From the NCBI RefSeq assembly GCF_964204645.1, contig NC_134026.1, forward strand, positions 5,146,001-5,210,000: a stretch of DNA of 64,000 bases. Direction: 5' to 3'. The notes beneath the pieces were generated by a model. It made no database searches. It saw only the letters and a list, made by a program, of their open reading frames with translations, and was not told the origin of the DNA. This document shows positions 35,501 to 46,100 of the stretch, in pieces; position 1 is the first letter of the stretch; every line of letters starts with the position of its first letter. Made by a program: the position numbers and the translations under genes. The DNA is from Tubulanus polymorphus (taxonomy: Eukaryota; Nemertea; Palaeonemertea; Tubulaniformes; Tubulanidae).

Positions 35501-36563
35501 CTGGAGCTATTGTCATTCCTAGCTGTTACAGCATTACCTAAAACAAAATATTCAAAACTGACATTGATTGATAGTGGTATTTTGCCATCTTGTGCGCTGT
35601 GTACGTATATCTATAGAAATTACTAAGGAATCAGTGAATTCATAAATAAAAGGATAATTATAATCAAAACTCGTGCATACCAAACGCTTCTAATACTGGA
35701 TTCGAATCTAATATTCGTCGTTCAATTTTTGCGCCGGTCAAATCATCGACAGCAGAATCCTTGTCACCAGCGACTGAAGTCAAGTATTTCATCACCAGTT
35801 TCGCCGTCACTGTCTGAAGTTAAATCAAAAGTCTTCTAGGTAAAGAGACAGAAATGAATACGCCATAGCTATAGAAAGAGTACATAAACAAAGTAGACCC
35901 TCTCTAAACAGTCAAGTCATTTTAAAAAATCGAAATACCTTTCCAGCGCCGCTCTCTCCGCTAATGATAACGCTTTGATTTTGACGCGTGACGTCATTTC
36001 GAAGACCGAGGAATGCTTTTTGAGACAGAAGGAACACATGCGGCGACAAATCGTCCAAACGATGCGTATTATGTTGTTCTATAACATCGACGCTGTATAT
36101 ATGCGGTATTGTTCTAAATGGATTTATTGCGATCAGAGTGGAGCCGGCGTTAGTGTAAAATTTATCTGATTTATATCTTTTACATAAACATTTGATCGCT
36201 GAAATAAGACGATAACATTTACAATTAGAAATAAGCCTTTACCCTTTTTAGTAATAAAGATGTCCTGCACATGTAAGATCCAACGCGCAACACAAGCTAC
36301 TATAAACATCCAAACTTCAAGACGAGTCCCTGGTGGTGTATGTACATGTGTGTGATTACGATAAGTAGTGGGTGGTGAGAGTGTGAGACTGATGCTGACA
36401 GTATACGGAAGAAGAAGACTGACTCTCGATCGATCGATGGAGGAGATCCCGAGAGAGATGGGTTCTTCTTTTGTTTGGGTATTTTCTTACCCGATTCTTC
36501 AGATACTGGGGTTAATAAAGTTAGATTATTAATCGTGCATATATTCTGTTGGCTCGGATCCAT
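29503..36563 (-). CDS. MYO19: Myosin-XIX, mitochondrial outer-membrane motor
   Basis: Twenty minus-strand exons from ATG 36563 to the stop at 29503-29505 give 986 residues, against 970 in human. Ends: 36491-36563, 35939-36198, 35681-35813, 35468-35537, 35246-35348, 34942-35127, 34775-34862, 34392-34575, 34083-34150, 33426-33547, 33209-33319, 32933-33106, 32316-32444, 31956-32134, 31617-31873, 31348-31481, 30782-30908, 30308-30616, 30056-30189, 29503-29622. All phases agree. The motor shows the P-loop GESGAGK (105-111), switch [10 protein letters not shown] (163-171), switch II DIYGFE (392-397) and YVRCIKPN. Three IQ motifs lie at about 770-835. The tail has RRRLPRVPIKFH, matching the class XIX membrane-binding tail. 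MYO19 moves and positions mitochondria on actin. An extra 5' coding exon is possible, since the frame stays open just upstream of the ATG. Confidence 0.95.
30991..31316. mobile_element. CAGGGTCCAATCTAAG TIR element
   Basis: A perfect 16-bp inverted repeat, cagggtccaatctaag and cttagattggaccctg, bounds 326 bp inside a MYO19 intron. caattg lies directly outside each end (30985-30990, 31317-31322), a likely target duplication or palindromic site. Inner CCCGGGCAAGT blocks are also inverted. No transposase ORF. Confidence 0.9.
32584..32760. mobile_element. ACAGTAGACT...TCAGTAC short TIR element
   Basis: acagtagactcctcctaaat + cagtac is mirrored by gtactg + atttaggcatagtctaatgt about 125 bp away. 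A second inner inverted pair (taccctacta / tagtagggta) nests inside. It lies in a MYO19 intron. Confidence 0.65.
33672..33962. mobile_element. CAGGGGTGGAT / ATCTGCCGCTG TIR element
   Basis: The left end caggggtggatttagg pairs imperfectly with the right end catctgccgctg. Internal gaggggtttgaggtcctccc matches the block in the partial copy at 18646-18770. About 291 bp, in a MYO19 intron, noncoding. Confidence 0.6.
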
Positions 36564-37474
36564 CGCTGTATGGTGTCTAAAAATCTTTCAGATACTAATT
36601 TGGAGGCATTTTCTGCGACAAAAAGTAATTTGTCTTGTTGATTCAACGCTTCCGCCTATTAATACTTGAAACTAAATTGCATCCCGCAGCAACTGATCTA
36701 GAACGGGTTCGAGTCGCGTTCGAGTCCCACTTAATCTTTACACCGCGCACTACAATGCGGAAAAGGATTCAAGAACTAGACACCATCAAACTCAATATAA
36801 TATCGATGGTAAGGTGGAACATCTTTTGGGCGCCTTGGTACGATCGGATGAGACCCTTCAAAGAATGTAAATTTACATGCTCAATTTCTCTGCATATATC
36901 AGAACTTTTTGTGCGGCGCCCCCCCTGGACCCGGGGTCTGAGTGTACTAGAGATGAGTGCTTGCTCCATTCGGGCTAAGTCAGCAGTTACTGCTACTCCA
37001 TTCCAATATTCTGAAACACAAAAGCACTAGAACTTGAATCCATCCGGAGCGGCATTCGGCAACTATGAATCACGAATAATAACTTCTGCGCACCGTTACT
37101 GGGTCGAACATTGACGCTTTCCTTGCAAATCTCTTAAATCAGCCCGTGCCTTCAACAACATTTATTGTGTCAAATTTTTGTCACATCAATCAAATAGTCG
37201 CAAAAAAAACGAGACCGCTCATCACGCGTGCGTGTCTGCACGAGACGCTAAGCAGGGGCATCGACCGAGAACACTGGTATGAACTTTTTAGTGCACCAGC
37301 AAATTTCAAGTTTTGAATGTCGCCAGTCTTTAGCCCTTTATTGCCAAATTCTTAGTTAAGCAAACATATATACAAACGTTCAAAACCGGTTCTATGCATG
37401 AATGGCTTTTACCGTATAAAACAACGAGTGCAATACGTCAATCGTCTTCACTTGAAAAACAAATTGCGAGCGAA
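36564..37474. promoter_or_regulatory. Divergent intergenic region between MYO19 and the Ly6 gene
   Basis: About 910 bp. A box B-like double motif, ggttcgagtcgcgttcgagt, lies at 36706-36725 without other tRNA arms. No exon was assigned. Confidence 0.4.
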
Positions 37475-38623
37475 ATGGCTGGAACTAGCCTATTTCATAT
37501 TGGGGTTTTTACCCTTGTACTTATATCTTTGTTAGAACCGGGTAAGTGCGATGAATTGTTTGAAATTAAATTTCCTTATCTTGTTAAGAGTTGATGTCTT
37601 CTAATGCTAATATTTCCTAACGAACTAAAAAGTTATCAAATACCTACAAATACATAAGAAGTTGAAAAATGCAATGTGCCGCGTCTTCTTACTCAATCAA
37701 ATTTTTCGAGAATTAAATAACTTGTGAAACTGGAAAACGTATTTTCTTGATCCTCAACTCAAATGATACCGAATTAATTTCAAAATATCTAGGCGCGTCG
37801 CAAAATCCAAATACACAGGATCAACCGCCCAGAAAGGCGACGGATACGATCAAATGTTTTGAATGCAACGTTTTTCGAGGTTCGGTGAAACCGAAACAAT
37901 GTCGCGAAGGTGATGTCGTCGAACAAGATGATTGTGTGGCATGCGCAAAATATGTGACGCTGATGACATTAGGTTACAATAAACCGAAATACGGCGGTAT
38001 CCATCAAAAGCAAGGTAAGTTCTATATACGAAAAATTCTCTGTGATTCGTGCTGAAGTAAATCATCGTCATTTTGTATAACAAATCCGTACGTACAAGCT
38101 CAGAGCTTCATAAATTGACTTCATGTATTAATGATGGTTCATTTTGCTATTTAATAGTGAAAAACGCAATATCAAAACTCTATCAAATCTCAATATGATG
38201 TCTCGGCTAAAATACAATCAACTCAAATCTGCATATTATTCTCAGTTGGGAAAAATTGCAAAAAATATCCACATGAAATTATCCGTGGTCGTGTCAATTC
38301 TTACAATTGACGCCTTCCTTTCAATCGACCTAAATATTTTATATATATATGTATATGCTTTGTGTTTGATATCATGTCCTCGGGTGTGTCAGGTATTTCT
38401 ATTCGTTTCAGTCTACAATGTGACGACCAAGATGTGTATACCAAAAAATCGGTACACGCCGCAGTCCAAAGATGACGCATGCTATTGGGATGCGGGCAAT
38501 TCTGGAGAGCAGACAAGATGTTACTGTTTTTCAGACTTATGCAATGCTGGTTCCGTGAATTACATTTCGCGGTCCGTTTTTCCTGCTTTATTCCTCACAT
38601 TGGTCTCCGCCGTCCTGTACTAG
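37475..38623 (+). CDS. Ly6/uPAR (three-finger) GPI-anchored surface protein
   Basis: Three exons (37475-37541, 37793-38014, 38412-38623) with phase 1 introns give 166 residues. The signal peptide is MAGTSLFHIGVFTLVLISLL. The mature domain starts KCFECNVFRG (Cys44, Cys47) and contains the CREGD...DDCVACAKYV and MCIPKNRY spacing. It ends in CYCFSDLCN, the Ly6 terminal Cys-Asn signature. The hydrophobic C-terminus (VFPALFLTLVSAVLY) fits a GPI-anchor signal. The one-signal, one-domain, phase 1 intron structure is typical of Ly6 genes. The ligand cannot be told from the sequence; invertebrate members act in junctions, neural receptor modulation and immunity. An in-frame ATG lies upstream at 37394, but the chosen start gives a normal signal peptide. 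Confidence 0.88.
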
Positions 38624-40568
38624 AATCAGAATCATCGACAGATATATTTTCACTAGAATCATAAATTTTGTTTTCTTTGTCGACGGCTTTTTTCAACATT
38701 AACATGGGCATGAGTTTCTTTTCACAATGTTTACCGGTGTAAAAAGCTTTATGTACAACGATCAACAAAATATTAGCCCATATACATGATTACTGTACGA
38801 GCAAAAACTAGTTTGTGAATAGAATTTCGGAGATTAATATACATATATATACATAGAATCACGGTATGCAGCCGGATCTGAAATGCGTCACGATGTCCTT
38901 TGAAGGTTAGACAGAAGTAGATCACGTTTTTCTTACACAAAGAAACCGCACTAGATTTTGGATAATAGTCTCGATTTGAAATTTTTTGAAAATTGAAATA
39001 GATATACAGTTCCGTGATAAGTCAGATGAATATTAACGTTGCTTTATGAATAGCTAAATAGAATGTGATACGCATGCTTTTTCAACTAGATTCTAATAAC
39101 CGAATATAGATCCTAATGAACAACTTGATATCAATTTAATCTTTTGTCATTTGACACCATGCTTACATCTCTTGTTTAGTCCGTAGCTGTTTTTTTCCAT
39201 CTCCATTTGAGGTACATTCGTGATCACAAATTAGATATAAAGGCCTACGACATATATACTTCCATTGTATATGCAGGTGAAGATGACTTCAAAATACCCG
39301 ATTCAACTTAATTTTGATAGGAATTCTAGCAATTGAAGCACTATGATATACACTACATATGCGCACAAAATGAGTCGTTAACTATTAAAACAAATAATCT
39401 ATATAGCCTTTATGTATCATCATAAATTGTAAATTAGGTTTGCTGTGTGATTGATGTCCGTATGTAGATGATCTTAATCAATCGAAGATGAATTTCCTGT
39501 TAGAACGGTAGCAGACCATATCTAGCTGCATATAATTAATAAATCAAGCCAAGTGGACTTGTTCTAAAATTCAAATTTCGAACAGGGAACATGATGTCTT
39601 GCTAGGAATCGATAGGAAACTATTGGCGGGAAATTTACGTTGGATTGTATAGTAACGAATTTCGTTGATACGAATGATTTTCAATTACCCCGAATACTTG
39701 TAATAAGGAGTTTCCACTGTATCTGGGTTATAGCTGTTAAATTATAGTATGAGTTAACTTGTGATTAGTTTATTTTCATTGTTAACACGACTAAAAAAAA
39801 ACCGTTGAACTTGGTTATGGTTTTGTAGGTAATCAAATATTTTACCACGCAGGCCCGTAGTAGCGAGAAATTCGGGTGGGTTCGTTTTTTAATTTGGGCA
39901 GAATTGAATGGGGGTCTGGTGCCCACCCCAAAGAAAATTTTGCAATTGGATGCTCAGATATAGCCTCCTTACGATTTTACGAACGTCCAGGTAAATGAAG
40001 TAACATAATATAGATTGTACAGGTTTCCTTCGGAACGAATTTTTAGCGCTACGGGCCCGGCCGTGAATAACTAATTAAGAACTCGAATCTTAAGTTCACC
40101 CAGCTGAATGTATTAACATCGGTACCAAACGTGACGCAATAACGTGACGTATGTAACACCATTGATAAATAGGATCCGAGACGCAAATTCCTTACAATTC
40201 TTTTAAGCACTTGAAATGAAACTTCGATGTTATGTAAAAATTTAAAAGTAATAATAAATTTGAAATCATTCTTTTTATTTTCAAAACAAATTTTAACGTT
40301 TTTTCCATCATTTGTTCCGTTATTATACATTGGGTATTCATTCCTGAAAAATTGATTTCAAAACTACGATATCACTACATCTTTACTTGAGCGATTTTCC
40401 TGCCCATAATTTCACTTTTTGTAGTTAATAAACTAATAATTGGTTGACACTACTTAAAACCAATGCAGTTTGTGGAATATACGTGACTATCATTGCATCG
40501 GCAGCAACTACTGATTCACAACATTTCACAACAGTTCAGATATTCTTTTTCAATCTGAATTTCCTTCC
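38624..40568. other. Intergenic region between the Ly6 gene and GATC
   Basis: The only clear feature is the TIR element at 39850-40060. TTTATT at 40274-40279 could be the GATC poly(A) signal. The rest is AT-rich and without coding signal. Confidence 0.5.
39850..40060. mobile_element. CAGGCCCGTAG TIR element
   Basis: caggcccgtagtagcgagaa + attcg at the left is matched by cgaatttttagcgctacggg + cccgg at the right in inverse orientation. About 210 bp, noncoding. Confidence 0.75.
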
Positions 40569-41524
40569 TCAGCTTTTCTTTTGAGGATTAACTGAAATAT
40601 CTTCCTTCTTTAAGGGAATATTTCCTGAAAGGAGAAGAATGTTAATGTATAAACACTTAGCGCGAGTATTGAAATGGGAATACATATGCACTGCAACTGC
40701 GATAATTTGAATTCCGACGAAAGTGTGTACTAACCTGGAGGTGCCACAAAGTATTCTTCAACGGTTTGTGAAGCATTCCGTAAAATCTGCTCTCGAATTT
40801 TGCCTTCATTCACAATATCATCTCGCAAATATAAAGACCTTAAGAGAGTAGAGGCAGATCATGCAAGCCACTGTCAACTGAACTTCAATGGAAAGAAGAA
40901 TTTGGTGGAGTTTTTTGCCGTTCTACCCTACCTGTCCTCTAACACAGACTCCATGGGCTCCACACCGCTTGTATCGACGTCTTGTAGATGGTTCGCAAAT
41001 CTAATCGCATCTGACAACCGTTCAACTGCCGCCTGATTGCTGAAGTCAACCAGCGAGAGTCGCTCAAGTAAATATACCATATCCTCATCAATGGAAGGCT
41101 GAAAATTGTAGAAAAAAATATCTTTTTTCGTTAAAGCTCGATAATATGAATTGACAAATTGACATTAGGGATTCCAAATATTTCTACCTCTGCTTTATCA
41201 GGTTTTCTCTTCCATGTTGGTTCACTTGGCACCTTAAATTGAATTGTCCAAATTTAGATTTAACAAGATTTAGATTTTTATCCTCCAAGAATTATATAGG
41301 GAGTTGGCACAAAATCCAGCCCATCTAAATACTCCTCATTAAGTGCACTTCAGATATAAAAATAAAAGAAATGACGGGTGGTGAATATATATGTTAAATA
41401 TAATGACTTTGAATTGAATTGACCTTTAGTGAAATTCAGAAATTACCTTCGAAGATAGACGATTTTTGAATTGAAAAAGGGGATAATTTCGCAACAGTAA
41501 CTGCATATGCCTCAATCTATACAT
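40569..41524 (-). CDS. GATC: Glutamyl-tRNA(Gln) amidotransferase subunit C, mitochondrial
   Basis: Five minus-strand exons (41447-41524, 41188-41232, 40932-41098, 40735-40838, 40569-40624) join in frame to 149 residues, against 136 in human. The start [20 protein letters not shown] is basic and hydrophobic, fitting a mitochondrial presequence. The body matches Gat[20 protein letters not shown], then [16 protein letters not shown], then [15 protein letters not shown]. GatC holds GatA and GatB together in the GatCAB complex, which converts Glu-tRNA(Gln) to Gln-tRNA(Gln) in mitochondria. The alternative first exon at 41618-41737 has no suitable donor. Confidence 0.95.
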
Positions 41525-43100
41525 GTCACTCAATAATATATGATACGATTTGAGTGTTAAGCGTTAATTAGGTGAAAAATGTATTTTGAAAATAATATTC
41601 ATTATTTATTTCCGGGTTTATGGAAGGTGCTGCCACCATCTGGTTCCACGGTTAGTCGTTGGCCCTCGCTTGCCAGTGTTAGCTTCAGTCGGTGCAGGAG
41701 CAGGACGAGTGACAGTAAATCCGAATGCGTTTTTCTAAGTTTTTGGCTGGTGTCTGTTGATATAATTCAGCTCATGGGCTTTCTCGGAAGGGTGCAGTTT
41801 TCTATTCGTGAAAAGGTCCGTGTTGATTACGATTTTAACGACACCCGCCCCTCTACCTGACGGGCCCTTAAGACGATCCAACGATTGATTGGAATAAGAA
41901 CAAATATATCGCGTCTCCAAATATTTTTATTAACAAATATTGTACAATTGTAACAGGAATCATCTCAAAACACTAGGATATGATTCCAATAATGATGATA
42001 TGCCGTATTTCATACTATATGAAAGTAAATAATTACTTTGTAACTTTAAAACATTTATTACTATGTAACTAAAATCATAAGCCAACTAATAATAAATAAC
42101 CCTGCTATAACTGCTGGAACCACATCTTGAAAGAGTGATTTCATAAATAGAAGAACATGAAGTAAGACAATTTACATAATTACATAAATGCTGGTAGGGT
42201 TGACATTTATCATTTTTAATCATCTGAGCTGGATAAAAACATCTCATTTCATGATGTCCGATGCATGCAAACTACCGGTACTTTTCATTTTGAGCATCCT
42301 GAGAAAGTTTTGGTTGACCAGAAAATTGCTACTCTGGATTTAAACCTCGCGGATAATCAATATAACAACGAATATGTTTTTTCTCTGATTTTAGCAACAC
42401 TTTTACTCCATTTTTCTAAACTTTTTCGATGTGTATTTTTTTTTTGTTTGTTGTCGGCATTGAATGTTACACAGATTAAGGCTCCACTCCCAGGACACGA
42501 AAAGGGATCTTTATATTTACATGCAAATAAATGTAAACTACGTAATCATATATTGCACGACGTATGTTTTCGTGAATTTCTAATACTGTAGTTGACAAAC
42601 AAAAAGACTATAAAAGCACACATTACTCTGCCAGGGTTTTAATTTATTCATCGAGACACGAGTGAATATATCCAGTGGAAAAAAGCTTAAATATCCAGTC
42701 TGCAATTAGAGGAGCCGGGAAAGGAGACTAGAATGAATATCATATTTCAGCAATTCAGCGTGATGTGATGAGACCAGCACCATTGAAATTTCGTTTTCAT
42801 CATTACGCAAAACAAAGAGAATCAATAAATAACATGACTCGAAATGCGTTGTCTGCGGAAAATCGAACGCAATATTTCGCACACATCACTTCAAAGTAGG
42901 CAACGAGATGACTGGCAAGCGCTTTTGTCGTAATCTACACCGACCAAATATTTTTCTTTGGGAAAAAAAGTTTACACTGCAATGGTAACTGCTACTAAGG
43001 ACACTGATAAGACTTTCTGTTGAAATTTCCAATTTAATAACTGGGCACAGTTTTTTGGCTATCATCGTCTCATGTTTCGGAAAACTAACTTCAATTAAAC
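41525..43100. other. Region between GATC and TRAF4, with two possible short minus-strand 3' exons
   Basis: No sure gene. At 41618-41737 an open, GC-richer minus-strand stretch ends just before a minus-strand AATAAA (41605-41610). At 42061-42144 a 27-codon minus-strand ORF, membrane-helix-like, also ends next to an AATAAA (42054-42059). TTTATT at 42643-42648 is a candidate TRAF4 poly(A) signal. Both short ORFs could be chance. Confidence 0.35.
42061..42144 (-). CDS. Possible 27-residue membrane micropeptide (speculative)
   Basis: The minus-strand ORF starts MKSLFQDVVPAVIAGLF and continues as one hydrophobic helix to a TAG stop. A minus-strand AATAAA begins only a few bases beyond. An acceptor-like cactctttcaag lies within it, so it could instead be the last exon of a longer gene. 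ORFs this short are common by chance, and there is no homology that I recognise. Confidence 0.2.
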   Translation of the reverse strand: MKSLFQDVVPAVIAGLFIISWLMILVT

Positions 43101-46100
43101 TTAAAGTTGAATAGAGCCTCTAGGGTCGACTTTTATTCGCAAAAAAAGACAATCATCGAGCAGATACTTTCTCGTTTTCAGCGTTTCGTGCGACACGAAC
43201 TTCGGATACCCGAAGCCCAGGGAACTCTCCTCTTTATCCGGTTTCCGAAAATGCTTCCACGTCGGGTCCGGGATGAAACTCTCACGAATGTTCACGCGTT
43301 CCGACAACGGATTCTGATCCAGTAAAGTGAACGACATCGGCAAACAGAACGGCCATTCTAGGATGTTGTCGTATTCGCCCGGTACCAGCTTTATGTAGAG
43401 TGACACGTATTTGCCCTCCCCGGCACCGTTACCGTTCATGAATAGGGAGGTGACCAGTTTGTAACCATAACGACTAGTATAAAACGGCTCGCTGACGATC
43501 TCTAACCCCGGTTTCGAACGCGCTTCCGCCAGCCTCAACTTATAATCAGGTAACTTCCAAATGAATATTCCATCCGTTACGTTGGCGATTGTATGCACCT
43601 TTGATTTGAGATTGTTTATCTGTTGCTGTTGTCTGTGAACTGTCGTGCAGACTAAACTGAGATGTGTTTTGCTGCTTTCGTCAACGTGTTTCTCCATATT
43701 AAACCTCGGCGCCTGAAAAATAACGAGATACATATTTATGATATATTCAATGAATTCAAGGGCGGTTTCTAGGATTCTTTGAAGGGATGACCTGAAAATT
43801 GGAGTGGGCATAAATTTGAAGTCAGAATCGGCAATGAATGCGAGGGCTGCAAGCGCGAACATAGGTGAAATTTTGGTGGAATTCAGAACGAAAAAGGGGC
43901 TTTTCTGCCTTATAAGGGCTCATTTCGTTTGATATCTCATCTTGTTTGCAAATATAATTCCATGCAATTTGGAGGGCACATTCTGATTTTGAAGGGGCTG
44001 GGCTCGTCCCACCCATCTTAGTTCACCCTTGGACTTTAAACAACAACCAAATGGCCAGTATGTGGACGGGTGGAAAAAGGAAAAAATATATATATATGAA
44101 ATCAAATTTTCATAAAAATTTGTATTTACTTTATATGAACAGCCGTGTTCGACGAATGGACACGGTATAATTGTAGCCGGACATTTCTCTTTGATGTGAA
44201 GTTCTATGTCGTCTCGGGGTATCTTGCTGAGGTCGCATCTGTTCGGACAAGACACCGGGAACCTTGGACACGAATATTGATGAGTCTGCAATAATTGAAA
44301 GTAAACAATGGCAATCAAACGTATACGCAACATTGCATTTCTAGCCGTTTTTTTCTCACTTAACATCTAGAAATATTAACTTTTTTTTTCACAAGCTCGA
44401 AAATGGCACACGGTCCACGTACTATACGTACTTGCAATGTTTCGTAAACGAATTCTTTTCCGCAGTATCGACAGATCGCTAGTCGTTTGTGACACTCGTT
44501 CCTCATATGATTTCCCAGGAAGCGTCGTTGTAATTTGGCACCGCATTTATTTTCACACCAGGTAACTTCGTATGAACACGTCCCCAAGTGTGCCTAAAAT
44601 GGATATTTAAAAAAAAACGAAGTGCACTCATGTTATTTCAACAAGACTGTAGAGGACGGGCGACAATGAGATACATCATAACAATGCGAAACCAGCGTAC
44701 TTTTGTTTCCCCGTATCGCACGTGCGAGGAAACGGATTCAGTCCTATATGCCATGTGCGTCGATGTTTTAATGGTTCTGGTATATTTGAATCATCTCGAC
44801 ATTTTTGTAAGGATGGATAATATGCATTTCTTATATATACAGAAGTTTTTTCCGCGCAATAACCCTTTCCCCCACTTGACCCCGTTGGGTGAAGGGTGCC
44901 GATGTAATGGGGCTTGCAATCAATTGAGGATCTCATCTCTTTTATATTTATACTATTCATACTATTTTGTTATGCTCGGAAAAATTGTATATCTTTTATG
45001 GAGCAATAAACTAAACTTGAAACTTTGAGTGTCCAATAATAAAAGAAGGACGAAGAACTCGTGGGCGAAATGGTTGACCACAAACAGGCTGCCGTGCAAT
45101 AATCAGACAAGCAGTACCGATACTTAATTGAATCCAATCACAGATACATGACATAACGAGAACCACAGTGGGAACTTGCATTAGCGGAAAGGTTACGTCC
45201 TTAATTATTCATAATTCATAACTCGTTCCCAATTATTCGAACGACGCAGGCAGCGATACTCAGTATAGATATGTTTATCTATAGATAACATAGATATATT
45301 ATATCTTCCGCTGAAATATTTCTTTTTTTTAATCTACATGAATTCATACATTTGTCTTATGTTTGAAATATGACGTCATTGGCTGTTATCGGTTATAAAT
45401 GACGCGATATCTTCGATAGCTTTTACCCAAACATGAAAAAAACACGACAATCGCTTCACGCTTGCAGTCAACCAGCTGTTACTAGTATCACATACTATAT
45501 CTCTGTGTATCTGTATCATCAAACGCGTACCGATTTTCAAACCTCTCGTATTGTATAACATAACATAAATTAATGTCATATATTAATTGCTTCGTTGCGG
45601 CATTTCAGAAAATCTAATCGCATTATCCATTAGGCCACTATCGGCACAGGATTCTAATCCTCTTAACGCAACATTGACACACAAATTTCAGCGACCCCGG
45701 CAACAGCATATGTCGTGCATAATTATTGTCATCCTACTGTTAGTGGGTCACTTCTAAATATTTCTAAATACCGCGATATCGGGAATCAAAAATTCTCATT
45801 ATTCGGGGCGATCGTGGTTCGGGCGAGAATTAAGCAAACATCGCGAGTTCTCGCTATTATCAAACACATCCAGACTGACAAATAGGGAAACACGACCCAA
45901 GTATGTTTGCGGACTAGATCCCTGGCTAGGTAACTGGTCACTTTTGGTTAAACGACAGTTGAATCTAGTCGTAGTCTGAATCCTTTTGTTGATTTCCACG
46001 GAGGTGTGAGAAAATATGAAATCCTTTTCTTTCATCGGCCGTGAAAACTACATTTCATGATATTTCAGATATTGAACGAATTTTTCAATCAACAAAATCG

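Noticed and set aside
36706-36733. Box B-like ggttcgagtc repeated twice
   Set aside because: No matching D arm, anticodon arm or acceptor stem upstream, so not a tRNA.
42265-42591. 108-codon plus-strand ORF between GATC and TRAF4
   Set aside because: No motif, no splice or poly(A) context, and composition typical of random AT-rich ORFs.
44588-45028. 146-codon plus-strand ORF in TRAF4 intron 4
   Set aside because: No domain recognised. The 3' part looks like a retrotransposon tail, so it is not called a gene.
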